From Euglena gracilis (Eukaryota > Euglenida > Euglenophyceae > Euglenales), in assembly GCA_039621445.1 (NCBI GenBank), contig CP154955.1:60357564-60421563 (forward strand): a stretch of DNA of 64,000 nt, in the 5' to 3' direction. The notes beneath the pieces were generated by a model. The model searched no databases. It was not told the DNA's origin and saw only the letters and a program-made list of their open reading frames with translations. Shown one piece after another: positions 31,258 through 40,090 of the stretch. Both the position numbers and the translations under genes were made by a program. How positions within the stretch are numbered: position 1 is the first letter of the stretch; each line of letters begins with the position of its first letter.

Positions 31258-31850
31258 TCAAGCGAACAACAACTTGGGACTAAGGGGACGTCCGCTCCAA
31301 TCGCCAGGCAGAGAGCTACCAACTCCTATCCCTGGCCTTGTTTCGTCAGATAATCCAGCTCCTGCGCCACAAACACGTCCTACGTTGACCTCCACCACAT
31401 CCACCGCGCTGTGGCACTAGCTAACACAGACGACGTCTACAAGGACAACAAGCAGCCAAAAGCACGCACCACACCCAAGCCACGCTGCGGACAAAGAGCA
31501 GCACAGCCCAAAACAACAACAAGAGACGAACCGCAACTGTCCCAGTGTCTACCAGCGGCTCCACTACCAGCCAGGCCCAGCCGCTTCGGCCATCAACCAG
31601 CTGAAGCACGCTCACCACCGCATCGTCGACAAACCAGGGCAACGGCATCAATCCCCACACCCAGCCTCCCGCTCACCCTCGTACCCCGGCCACTAAAGCC
31701 CCCGCGGCCTCTGCCTCTGCTTAACCACTTCTGACTATCCATGGGGTCGCCCCATCTGTACATAGCTTCCCTCTCCCCTGAACACTCAAATCCCGTAGGT
31801 TGTGCCACTGGTCGGTGGACTCGGTTCGCCCCACCACCGTTCTCGCTCTT
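31258..31850 (+). other. 3' region of LINE fragment 1
   Basis: After the frame ends there is C/A-rich DNA and a block at 31787-31840 (CCGTAGGTTGTGCCACTGG, TCGGTGGACTCGGTTCGCC) that is repeated almost exactly at 57684-57737 at the end of the LINE derivative. This marks the conserved 3' end, probably the RNA signal recognised by the RT. Confidence 0.6.
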
Positions 31851-33075
31851 AGGGTGCCAGAAAAGTGTTTCTCTCTCCTGGAATTCCTTGTTTATCTTCA
31901 TTCTGACTTCAGGTACAAGCTATTTAAACGATAAGGAATGCATTCAGGCAGGATTTTTTGAACATTGAAGCAGGTACGCCCATCTAAAAGTGTTGTTTGA
32001 AGAATGATTCTATTGGTCTTTTCTAGTGCATGTGGACACTTTAAAAAATGTTGCATTTTGTCCAAAATTTGGTCCGCTGGGTGACAATTTTGAGTCCCAC
32101 CCTCTTGTGTGGCATGTCTTCTGTTGGGCGTTCTGTTTTTATATCATTTTCTGAGCGTTCTCATGTTTTTCTGGTCGTGTTTTACAGTTTTGGAACTTTT
32201 GCTGCCATTTCACAGAGCTCCAGCTGCAGCTCTGTGTCTTGGGCCTGGTGACTTGGGGACATTTTGGCCTTGCATTCTATGTTTTCTAGCTTTCCAATTT
32301 ACTTTCCTCGCCTTAAAAACTGTAATTCTGTAAATTGAACCCCCGAACTGCCATTGTGTCATGTTTTTTTTTGTACCCCATTGCCCGTCATCTTTTTTTT
32401 TGTCTTTCGTCTGTCATCCTTGACTCATAGGTTGAAGTGTGAAGAAGCAGAAGATGAACCAAGAAGAGATGAAGAGTAATGAAGTGAAGGATTTAAACTG
32501 TTTTTGTCAGGGTCCTTTGGTATTTTACAGAAAAACACGGGACCCTGTTGCTGTAAACTGTGCTGCCTTCTTTGTCGCAATGTTCACGTTTGCTTTGTTC
32601 ACCTTTGCTTTCTGCCTTTGCAGTTCAACAAGGTTGTTTGATTATTTTTTTCCGAGGGCGTATGAAAAGGCTTTTTGTAGCGTTCTTGTTCTGAAAACAT
32701 TCTGTTAACCCTCCCCCCCCCAGTTTGGTGCAATCTTGGGCCAGACCTTGGGGCATTTTGGGACCCACGTCTTGATTACATTTCTTAAAGAAATCTTTGA
32801 GACCCCAGTTTGGGAAGCACTTTCAGTGCCACAGGTGGGAACCAGTTTTGGTGCCACACGTGCGGACAAGTTGGGGGGGCCTGCTCCTCCGGCAGGCACC
32901 CACGGGATAAAGCTAACAGGCGGGCGGCATTTTGTTCCGAACATTCAGCACGGTGACCTTGTGCCTGAAAACTTTGGCACGGGCGACCTCAGTCCCGGCC
33001 AAAATACACACAATTCTTTTCCTGCTCCAGCCATGACTGCGTGCGGGGTACGTATTGTTTGGTCTGGATAGCTGG
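31851..33075. other. T-rich spacer without recognised gene
   Basis: The plus strand is T-rich from 31,990 to 32,700 with no sustained coding signal. 32,720-33,070 has an open frame (GQTLGHFGTHVLITFLKEIF) with no recognisable domain; it may be the 5' leader of the next LINE. Confidence 0.35.
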
Positions 33076-33221
33076 GCGGCTGGCGAAAGTGGCTTTCATC
33101 TGGACGGACAGCATGTTGGCTGGCTAGGTTCGTCTGCCAGCCGGCTAGGTTGGTCCGGCCAGCCGGCTAGGTTGGTCCGGCCAAACGCCCCCATTGGGGT
33201 GCCCCAGATGGGGGTTACTGA

Positions 33222-33595
33222 TGGCGGCGAAACCGAAAAAACGGCCACCGGGCGGCTGGATGCCGGAAACAGCCAGGCCGAATTTTCAGGTCCCATGTCG
33301 CACAAGAGCCACTGCCTCTCTTCAGCGTCCATCACAGTTTCTTCATGATGGCGACCCAGCGACGCCCGCTCAGATGCGCACAAGGGGGGTTTTCGAGAGC
33401 GGCGGACCAGAAAAAGCGGCCCTCATCCCGCCGAAACGCGGCGGGAGGCCCGAAACGGCCACGCCGAGTTTTCCCGTCCCGTGGGATAGGGGAACCACTG
33501 CCGCCAGGTCGCGGCCATTACCATTTCTCCGCAACAATGACCCGACAGAGCCTGCTGAGAGGCCCCTCAGGGGGGATTTTGAGGTCTCCGAGTCC
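33222..33595 (+). repeat. About 185-bp tandem duplication in LINE 2 leader
   Basis: GGCGAAACCGAAAAAACGGCC ... GATGCGCACAAGGGGGG(TTTTCGAGAG) is followed by a diverged second copy, GGCGGACCAGAAAAAGCGGCC ... CCTCAGGGGGGATTTTGAG. Both copies contain TTTTC-GTCCC, GCCACTGCC-type and TTTCTT/CATGATGGCGACCC-type blocks. Such monomer repeats often act as promoters in LINE leaders (inference). Confidence 0.5.
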
Positions 33596-35141
33596 GAATA
33601 CCTGCTCAAATCGCCGAAGTGGAGCCGCCAGAGCCGGCATTCGTCCAGACCGTCCTGGTGGAGAGCGGAGCAAGGACAAGGACAAGGTTCAAGGAAAAGG
33701 ACCTGATGGCAAGCGCGACACTGTCTTGGCCCTCGATCGCCAAACCGCAACCGGGCACCAAAAGATAGGGCGGGGGAGCCTATTGTCCTGTGGCGATGTG
33801 GAGAGCAACCCGGGGCCTCCCACCCGGCGGCTTGACATTCCCTCAAATAGGGGCGACTTGCTTTCTCGCGATGAAGGGGAACACAACGTGGGCCCGCAAC
33901 TGCAGGGAGGAACGGCACCGTCCCCCCGCCGGGCAATGGACTTTGACATGACCACACACCCGGAGCGGGCGGTTGGATTCCTGCTGGCCACAACCCTCCT
34001 GCCACCCCTGGCTGCCGGCCCCATGGAAGCGGCCTCTACCCAGGATGCCAACAACCTTCAACAGCTGTCACAAGACCTCATCAGCCGACCACCCCCGGAA
34101 GCGTCACTTGGGGCGGTCTCAAACACCAGGGGCGCCCTAGATGATGCCGACGTGGAAATGAATGCCGTGTTCCTGCCGGGAATGAGAACGGGCTCTGCTT
34201 TGACGGATCCGTGCCCACCACTGTCACCCTCGTGGACAGACATATCCCTGGACCACCGGGGGACGGTATCAATCATCGCGAAAGGGGCCTTGCCGGCTAT
34301 CTGTGATTCATACTCAACTATCCTGAGATGTTTCAACGAAAGACCAACATGGGAGACCCTCCACGCGCTCTGGGCCTTCCCAAAGTCTGTCCTAGCTCGC
34401 TTGGGGAAAGGAGGACGGGGTCACTGGGCGAGGCTCGGAAGAGTCATCAGCGCGAGAGCGGAGTCGTATCTCAAACTCCCCGTGAATGACAGCTGGGAAG
34501 ATTCTCAACGCCGCGCGCAACCGGCCACCTTGGTTCGAACCCGGGGACAGGTCCGACGAGAGGAGGAGGTCCAAGAGGAAGGCTTTGTTCGCCGGCTGGA
34601 ACGCCTTGTCGGTAAAGGGGCAGTGGGGAAGGCGTGCCAATTGTTGCTGCCCGACGGTGTGCAAGACGACAAGCACCCTATCGTTCGGAAAAGACTCCAA
34701 GACATGCACCCATTTGAGGAGCCACCAGGGCGGGGCCCTATGGACAAGAGGGTCGCAACGCCTCCACCGGCAGATGAGGAGGAGAGACGTGACCGTCTCT
34801 CCTTGGTCCGGAAGGCAGTATTTTCCTTTGGGAAGGAATCTGCGGCGGGACCGTCGGGATTGAAACCCGACCACCTCAAGGACAGGCTGAGCCGAGAGGC
34901 GGGAGGGCAGGCCGAATCCTTGCTTGAGGGATTGGCAACCTCTGCCTTCAAAAGCATCAACGACGTGTGGCCCGTCGCGGCGGCCGAAATCTTGGCCTCC
35001 GCATGCTTGACAGCCCTGCGAAAGGTAAAGTACCCTGCACAAGTCAACGAAGCCGGTAACTTGCTGCCTCCACCCTTGGACCCGGAACACGAAGGACAAG
35101 GCCGATCGCGTCGGGAGAGTGTCTACGCAGATTGGTCGTAA
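33345..35141 (+). CDS. LINE 2 protein, N-terminal half with 2A-like site and start of RT
   Basis: 598 codons. Basic N-terminus (SRRNAAGGPKRPRRV, DKDKVQGKGPDGKR), then the 2A-like motif at about residue 150, then a spacer with AVGFLLATTLLPPLAAGP (hydrophobic). This is followed by a region conserved with LINE 3 (TVSIIAKGALPAICDSYSTI, ERPTWETLHALWAFPKSVL, EEGFVRRLERLVGKGAVGKA) and the RT start, RKAVFSFGKESAAGPSGLKP. The RT continues in another frame at about 35,100 (RPIASGECLRRLVVKVLMRQ) after loss of one base relative to LINE 3. If 2A works, the first 150 residues would be released as a separate basic protein. Confidence 0.75.
   Translation: MMATQRRPLRCAQGGFSRAADQKKRPSSRRNAAGGPKRPRRVFPSRGIGEPLPPGRGHYHFSATMTRQSLLRGPSGGILRSPSPNTCSNRRSGAARAGIRPDRPGGERSKDKDKVQGKGPDGKRDTVLALDRQTATGHQKIGRGSLLSCGDVESNPGPPTRRLDIPSNRGDLLSRDEGEHNVGPQLQGGTAPSPRRAMDFDMTTHPERAVGFLLATTLLPPLAAGPMEAASTQDANNLQQLSQDLISRPPPEASLGAVSNTRGALDDADVEMNAVFLPGMRTGSALTDPCPPLSPSWTDISLDHRGTVSIIAKGALPAICDSYSTILRCFNERPTWETLHALWAFPKSVLARLGKGGRGHWARLGRVISARAESYLKLPVNDSWEDSQRRAQPATLVRTRGQVRREEEVQEEGFVRRLERLVGKGAVGKACQLLLPDGVQDDKHPIVRKRLQDMHPFEEPPGRGPMDKRVATPPPADEEERRDRLSLVRKAVFSFGKESAAGPSGLKPDHLKDRLSREAGGQAESLLEGLATSAFKSINDVWPVAAAEILASACLTALRKVKYPAQVNEAGNLLPPPLDPEHEGQGRSRRESVYADWS
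33792..33818 (+). other. 2A-like ribosome-skipping motif (GDVESNPGP)
   Basis: In the frame SLLSCGDVESNPGP-P. It matches the D-V/I-E-x-N-P-G-P consensus fully, including the Gly-Pro pair at which the peptide bond is skipped. 2A-like sites are known from L1Tc and several APE-type LINEs. Confidence 0.8.
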
Positions 35142-35288
35142 AGGTGCTGATGAGACAACCCGCCGTTTGCAAGTTCACTGCAGAAGGAATGCCCGGACAA
35201 TTTGGGGTCGGTTGCCGCGATGCTTGTGGGTTGATTGGAATGGGGCTGCAACACCTCGTAACCACCCTAAGCAGCACACAGGCCGCTG
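35142..35288 (+). pseudogene. LINE 2 RT segment before the Ty3 insertion
   Basis: In the shifted frame: VKVLMRQPAVCKFTAEG, MPGQFGVGCRDACGLIG, MGLQHLVTTLSSTQAA. It aligns position by position with MRQEVVRTAVRNN...GQFGVGHSVPCSIVTIGLQQ of LINE 3 and breaks at the insertion. Confidence 0.8.
35284..35288 (+). repeat. Target duplication CGCTG, left copy
   Basis: CGCTG at 35284-35288 equals 51695-51699. Removing one copy plus the insert gives STQAAAWGVL, collinear with HTGAQDWGVL of LINE 3. Confidence 0.85.
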
Positions 35289-35715
35289 TGTGTACCAGGC
35301 ACGTCCCAGCTCTGTAGGATACCTGCAGAGTGGGTTCTGTGACGGTCGCACCACTGTGGAAACCACAGTTGGTAAGATCGTGGCAGACCCTTCTGGGATC
35401 TGCCCCTGGACACGTCAGCACTTTTCTCTCCTTCCCCCACAGGTGGTATTCTTTACTGTCATCAATTCCAAGTTTCACCATTGGTTTTGTCAGAGGGAAA
35501 AACCCTCGGAACAATCGAGATTGAACTCAGAAGAAACTTCTGAGACATTGCTTTGTGCTTTGCTTCTTGGGGAATTGGGAAGAAAAGGGGAAAACCACTT
35601 TTCGTTACTCCAAAGACTTTTCCCTACCATAAGTAGGCTGCGCACCAAGGCGAAAGCGAAAGGCTTTTACAGAAAGTCCCAAAAAGGGAAAAAGGGAAAG
35701 CTTTGGACGTACACT
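35289..35715 (+). repeat. 5' LTR of the Ty3 element
   Basis: 427 bp from TGTGTACC to GTACACT, directly before the primer-binding site. The last 219 bp (35497-35715) are identical to 51476-51694. The first 208 bp have no match near the 3' end. A possible conventional intron (GTTGGTAAGATCG to TTCTCTCCTTCCCCCACAG) lies in the unmatched part at about 35,372-35,442. Confidence 0.7.
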
Positions 35716-35730
35716 TGGTAGCAGATTTAG
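35716..35730 (+). promoter_or_regulatory. Primer-binding site (TGGTAGCAGATTT)
   Basis: Directly abuts the 5' LTR. TGGTAGCAGA is also the primer-binding site of the TRIM at 61829-61845 and resembles the complement of an initiator tRNA-Met 3' end used by many Ty3 elements. Confidence 0.75.
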
Positions 35731-35969
35731 GCAACGATCCTATACAGACGTTCCACACAGAGAAACTCTGTGGTTGACTGGTGGTGAGGATCGTACTGAG
35801 CCGTGAAACACGGTGAAAGTACTGTTCCTGGCCCCTAGCCAACCTTTAAGCAAGGATACAGGTCTCAGAAGGCTCTGTTCGGTAGTCGCCGATACAACCT
35901 TTCTGGTCCCTGTTTCTCTGCTTATTTGTGTGATTTTTTGGGTTTTAGCCTTTTTCCCCATCACAAAAG

Positions 35970-36542
35970 ATGCAGAGCACAAGCCCCAACCCCAAATTTG
36001 ATTATGACTTGTTGATGAGTTCATTGAGCAATTGTGATGAAGATTGCGGGGATTGGAACGGTTTGAATGAAACAAGTTCCAATTCCCGACTCCCCAAGCA
36101 AGAAGAAGGCAATTTGACTCATTTGTCATTGTCAAAAGGCGAAACGCCTTCATTATTGCATGGGGGTAATGAACCCTCTTCATCATCATTGTCATTGATT
36201 GTCCGGGATGTAGGTGGCAAAATGCCTTCCTCCATCCCGATTCACCCATCATTGATGCGACGAGGGGATGAACCCCTTGCCCCCTCACACTTGGTTACTC
36301 ATGTCACCCATGAACAAAGTGAGGGGTATTTGCCCTTTGCTCTGTTCACACCCAAAAGATCCCCGGTGGAAGCACCGGTGGGCCTTTTGGAGTGCAACTC
36401 GGTGGAAACACCGTGTTTTTTCCAACCCCCCCCTCAATTACCACCCCCCACACCATTTCACGCTTTGCCGGGATTACCCGCGGAAGCTGCGGTTTTCCCT
36501 GCATTGCCATGGAACCCAGATATGCGTCTGGTGGTGCCGTAA
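35970..36542 (+). CDS. Ty3 upstream frame 1, serine/proline-rich, unknown
   Basis: 190 codons from MQSTSPNPKFDYDLLMSSLS to PWNPDMRLVVP, stop. Rich in Ser and Pro, with short near-repeats such as KGETPSLLHGG, VGGKMPS and RRGDEPLAP. No domain recognised. It lies between the primer-binding site and Gag, so it may be a separate N-terminal Gag-like product or a leader peptide. The next frame begins 21 bp after its stop. Confidence 0.5.
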   Translation: MQSTSPNPKFDYDLLMSSLSNCDEDCGDWNGLNETSSNSRLPKQEEGNLTHLSLSKGETPSLLHGGNEPSSSSLSLIVRDVGGKMPSSIPIHPSLMRRGDEPLAPSHLVTHVTHEQSEGYLPFALFTPKRSPVEAPVGLLECNSVETPCFFQPPPQLPPPTPFHALPGLPAEAAVFPALPWNPDMRLVVP

Positions 36543-36563
36543 ATTTCTAGTGCCGTTTCCATT

Positions 36564-38260
36564 GTGGAGGACTATGAGGAAGATTTGAGGGATAACCTCA
36601 CCCCCGGTGATGTTTACCGAATTCTCGGTCAACTCCCAGCGGATCACCCGCTTAGCAATCAAATTTTGCATGTCCACCAATGTGTTGCGGAATGCGCAAC
36701 CGTGCTCAACAAAGTTTTGCAGTTTGATGAGGACAATCAAAGGGTTGTCAACACCAAACTGGAATGTTGCTGGAATTATTTGCAGGAAATTGGCAAATAT
36801 TGCCAACACAATTTTGAAAATGCGGGGAAAGACCTTCAGCATTTTCGAGAAAGTGTTGACAGTATTTTGTGCATCCAACTTCCACAAAATTTCCAACAAA
36901 TCAGCGAAATGCTGCATGAAGCGGAAACGCGGAATGACTCCAAGTTTCTGCACGTGCAAGATGGTATGAGCCATCTTTTTGGCAAAGTGGAATCATGTTC
37001 AACCGTGCTACTGCAATTGCAGCAGCAGTTACAAGCGCAAAATGCCACCCCCAAAATGCCGGAAATCGGTAACTTTGTCGCGGTTGAGCATTTTGCCGCA
37101 CTTACCACTTCTTTCCAAGAAGCCCAACAACGGATTTTGCATCTTGGCTCGGAAATCGAGCACTTGAAGCAATTCCAGGCGAAAGTGCAAGAAAATTTTG
37201 TTCCCCGTACACAAATCCAGCTTTTGGAGGAACAAATTTCACACTTGGAGCAAAAATCCTGCCATTGTGCCGCAAATCAGGATAGATTAACCACCTTGAA
37301 CGCGAAAATCGCGGATTGCGCACAACGGTTGGATTTTACGCAACAACAAATGCAAACGGACATTGGCGGTATTAATGCCACCGTTGTCGGTTTGCAGGAG
37401 TATGTTTCTGCACTTTCCAAGCGAATTCCCGACATTAGTGGTATTCAAGCCGCTATTGGGGAATTGCAAACCCGTTGCACCTTGTTGTCCACCACAGTGA
37501 CGGAAATCCGCTCACTACCCCCCATTTCGCGTGCTCGGATATCCGAGTCACCGGAATTTCGCTCATTTAATGACAAAGTGCTTGGTGACAACAAGGAAAC
37601 CTTGCAAGCATTTTGTACAAGTTTGCTCCAAATTGAGGAAAGCGTGAATCGGAATGCCCGATCCATGCAAGATGAGGTTTCTCGGTTGGATGGACGAATT
37701 TCTGCGTTGTTGGAAAAACCAACCGCGGAAAATTCGCGCACCACCGTGGAAACCCCCACCAAGTCACTCCACCAATTGCAAACCGTCTCAAATGCGGTAA
37801 GAGTGCTTGCGGGTCAACTCCGGAATGTGGAGGAGCCCAAGGAAATCTTGCCCAAGAATTACACTTGGTTTCTGAAAAGATGGCACACTTGGAAGATTTT
37901 TCCCGTTACCGCAAACGCATTAGGCATTTGGAGACTGAGGTTGACCGTATTTGCGGCCAACTCCAGTTGGTGGAACATTTGGAAGAAACGGTGCATGACT
38001 TGTCCGCGAGTTTGGATAAAATGTCCACTCCGGTACCGGTTGTGCCACCATCCACCGCGGTAAGCGCTGCGGTTGGTATTCCAAATGTCCCGGAATCGCG
38101 TTCTCAAATTACCATTTCCGGAGTAGGAATCCCTACATCCACCGCGAATCTGGTACAACCACCCGCGAAAACGCGAATTGTACCACCTTTGCATTTGCCA
38201 ACACCACAAACACACTCTTCGCACGACATTTCCGATGAGGAAATTGGCCCCCCACTCTAA
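36564..38260 (+). CDS. Ty3 upstream frame 2, long coiled-coil protein (one frame break)
   Basis: From MEDYEEDLRDNLTPGDVYRI, about 565 codons when a one-base break near 37,835-37,860 is bridged; after the break it reads VSEKMAHLEDFSRYRKRI to SDEEIGPPL. Long heptad stretches (SEIEHLKQFQAKVQENFV, QLLEEQISHLEQK, RHLETEVDRICGQLQL) predict extended coiled coils. Cys and Gln are frequent. No zinc knuckle or enzyme motif. It may scaffold the particle. Unusual for a Ty3 element to have such a protein before Gag. Confidence 0.6.
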
Positions 38261-38308
38261 AATTCGAGTCTCCACCAAGAAATTCAACATTCCAACCTTG
38301 TACGAGGT

Positions 38309-39964
38309 ATGAGCCAACACCCCACACCTGGTATTGGTCATGTGTCGCATTCGCGATCATACCAACCACCAACGGGTTCTGGATTACCGAATCACCCATC
38401 GGGTTTTCGGCGGGAAACCCGCCCCACCGGGAGAATTTCACCAAATTTTTCGCAAATCCCGCAGGAAAATCCTGCCAACCTTACACTTGGTGCGGGAAAG
38501 CCTGCACGGGTTACACACGGAGCGGAAAATACGCGAAACGCGTTTGGTGTTAAGAATTACCCTGACCCAAACCCCTGGAATACCACCGAGGGTCAGCGGG
38601 TTACTCAGAGAGACTTCAAGGGCACCATCGCAATCGCGAACAAGGTAAAGCCCCAATGGGACGGCGATCCAACCACATGGAGACAATTTTTTCGGGACTG
38701 GGAGTACTATTGGGCACTAAAGGGACCCACCCAAGACCCGAATCCCGAGGTAGTCAAGATGGAATTCATCGATTGCCTACCGAGGGAGGAGCGAGAACGC
38801 GCACGCAATTTGGTGATACGTAATGGCGTATCATTCGATGACCTGGTTGAGCAATACGCTTCAACCAACTCAAGCTTGGTCACCAGGATTACCCTGGAAA
38901 AGAAGTGGCGACAAAGCGCGCCATCGGATCGCAAATGGAAATCCATTGACCTTTGGTATGCCAAATGGTTAGCACTTGCTTCCGAAGTTGATGAACTTAG
39001 CGAGAAGCAAATGCGCGAACAATTCGATGCGGTTTTGTTGCATTTCACACCATCCCTCGTGAAGGATATCCATCGCGAGGAGTTGGCAGGACATGAGATG
39101 ACTCTTGCCCAACGTTGGAATTATGTATCAAAGCAACTCAAGCTCGCACAAGTTTTGGGACAAATACAGTCCGCTTTCCAAACGCATCCCACCGCGGGAA
39201 TCCCTGCGGGTGCGGTTAATGCATTGCAAAAATCACCCATGTCACCAAGATCACCCACCACGGGACCGAAAACGCGGAATCAGCGTTCTTCGGACCAGGG
39301 CACGGATAAACTGTGCTTTTTGTGCAACAAATCTGGCCACATGTCTCGGGAATGCCCGAATCCCGATGCGCGAAAGCGCATTGGAAGCCCAAGGGGCTCG
39401 ACCTCCTCACGGGGATCGGGTTCCTCGGCGTTTTCACGCCAATCGGGAGTTTCACGGTCTTCGGAGAACCGCTTTAGCGGTAGTAGGCCCAAGTCACCAT
39501 CGCGTGATGGTCGGGAAACCCGTCCTTCTCGCGGTCGGTCACCTGGCCCTCCTGCCCGAAAACGGGATTTCAACCACGATTCTTCACGATCTCGTTCGCG
39601 AAGTGGATCATCCTCTTCACGCGAGTCAACGGGGAAATCCCGATACACCGGTCATGGTCGACGGGAAACCCGTTCACCACGACGGTTTGACGGAAAAACG
39701 GAATACCGTTCCCCCCGTTATGCGGAATCCCGCCATAAATCCCGTTGTTCACTTTGCGGTTCCAAAGACCACCACTCATCCAAGTGTCCCAGATCTCGTT
39801 CTCCCCGGCCCGGCTACGGAAATCGCGGTAAGCGCCGCGATGACCGTGGTTACTCCTCCAACCGGCAAAAGGTCGGTTTCAAGATATCTTGTTTGGAGGA
39901 GGACACCCCGGCTTCGGGCAGGGAGGGGGATGAGACCTCGGACGGGGAATTTAATGAGGCCTGA
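38309..39964 (+). CDS. Ty3 Gag: capsid-like domain, two CCHC knuckles, SR-rich tail
   Basis: 551 codons. Residues about 115-290 form the capsid-like part (GDPTTWRQFFRDWEYYWAL, ARNLVIRNGVSFDDLVEQY, LTLEKKWRQ-type segment). The first knuckle, CFLCNKSGHMSRECP, is at about residue 332, and a second, CSLCGSKDHHSSKCP, at about 487. Between and around them are many SR, RS and RDGRE repeats that would bind RNA. It ends DEEFNEA-like and is followed 127 bp later by Pol in another frame. Confidence 0.8.
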   Translation: MSQHPTPGIGHVSHSRSYQPPTGSGLPNHPSGFRRETRPTGRISPNFSQIPQENPANLTLGAGKPARVTHGAENTRNAFGVKNYPDPNPWNTTEGQRVTQRDFKGTIAIANKVKPQWDGDPTTWRQFFRDWEYYWALKGPTQDPNPEVVKMEFIDCLPREERERARNLVIRNGVSFDDLVEQYASTNSSLVTRITLEKKWRQSAPSDRKWKSIDLWYAKWLALASEVDELSEKQMREQFDAVLLHFTPSLVKDIHREELAGHEMTLAQRWNYVSKQLKLAQVLGQIQSAFQTHPTAGIPAGAVNALQKSPMSPRSPTTGPKTRNQRSSDQGTDKLCFLCNKSGHMSRECPNPDARKRIGSPRGSTSSRGSGSSAFSRQSGVSRSSENRFSGSRPKSPSRDGRETRPSRGRSPGPPARKRDFNHDSSRSRSRSGSSSSRESTGKSRYTGHGRRETRSPRRFDGKTEYRSPRYAESRHKSRCSLCGSKDHHSSKCPRSRSPRPGYGNRGKRRDDRGYSSNRQKVGFKISCLEEDTPASGREGDETSDGEFNEA

Positions 39965-40090
39965 ATGGCGGTGCGCTCATTGAATTCCATCTATTCCACC
40001 AAAAAGTCCGTTGCCGGCTATGCGGCCGGTTCGGACTTGGAGTAGGGGAGCCCGAGGTCCGAGGGCACGGACCTCTGGGCTGATGAACAG

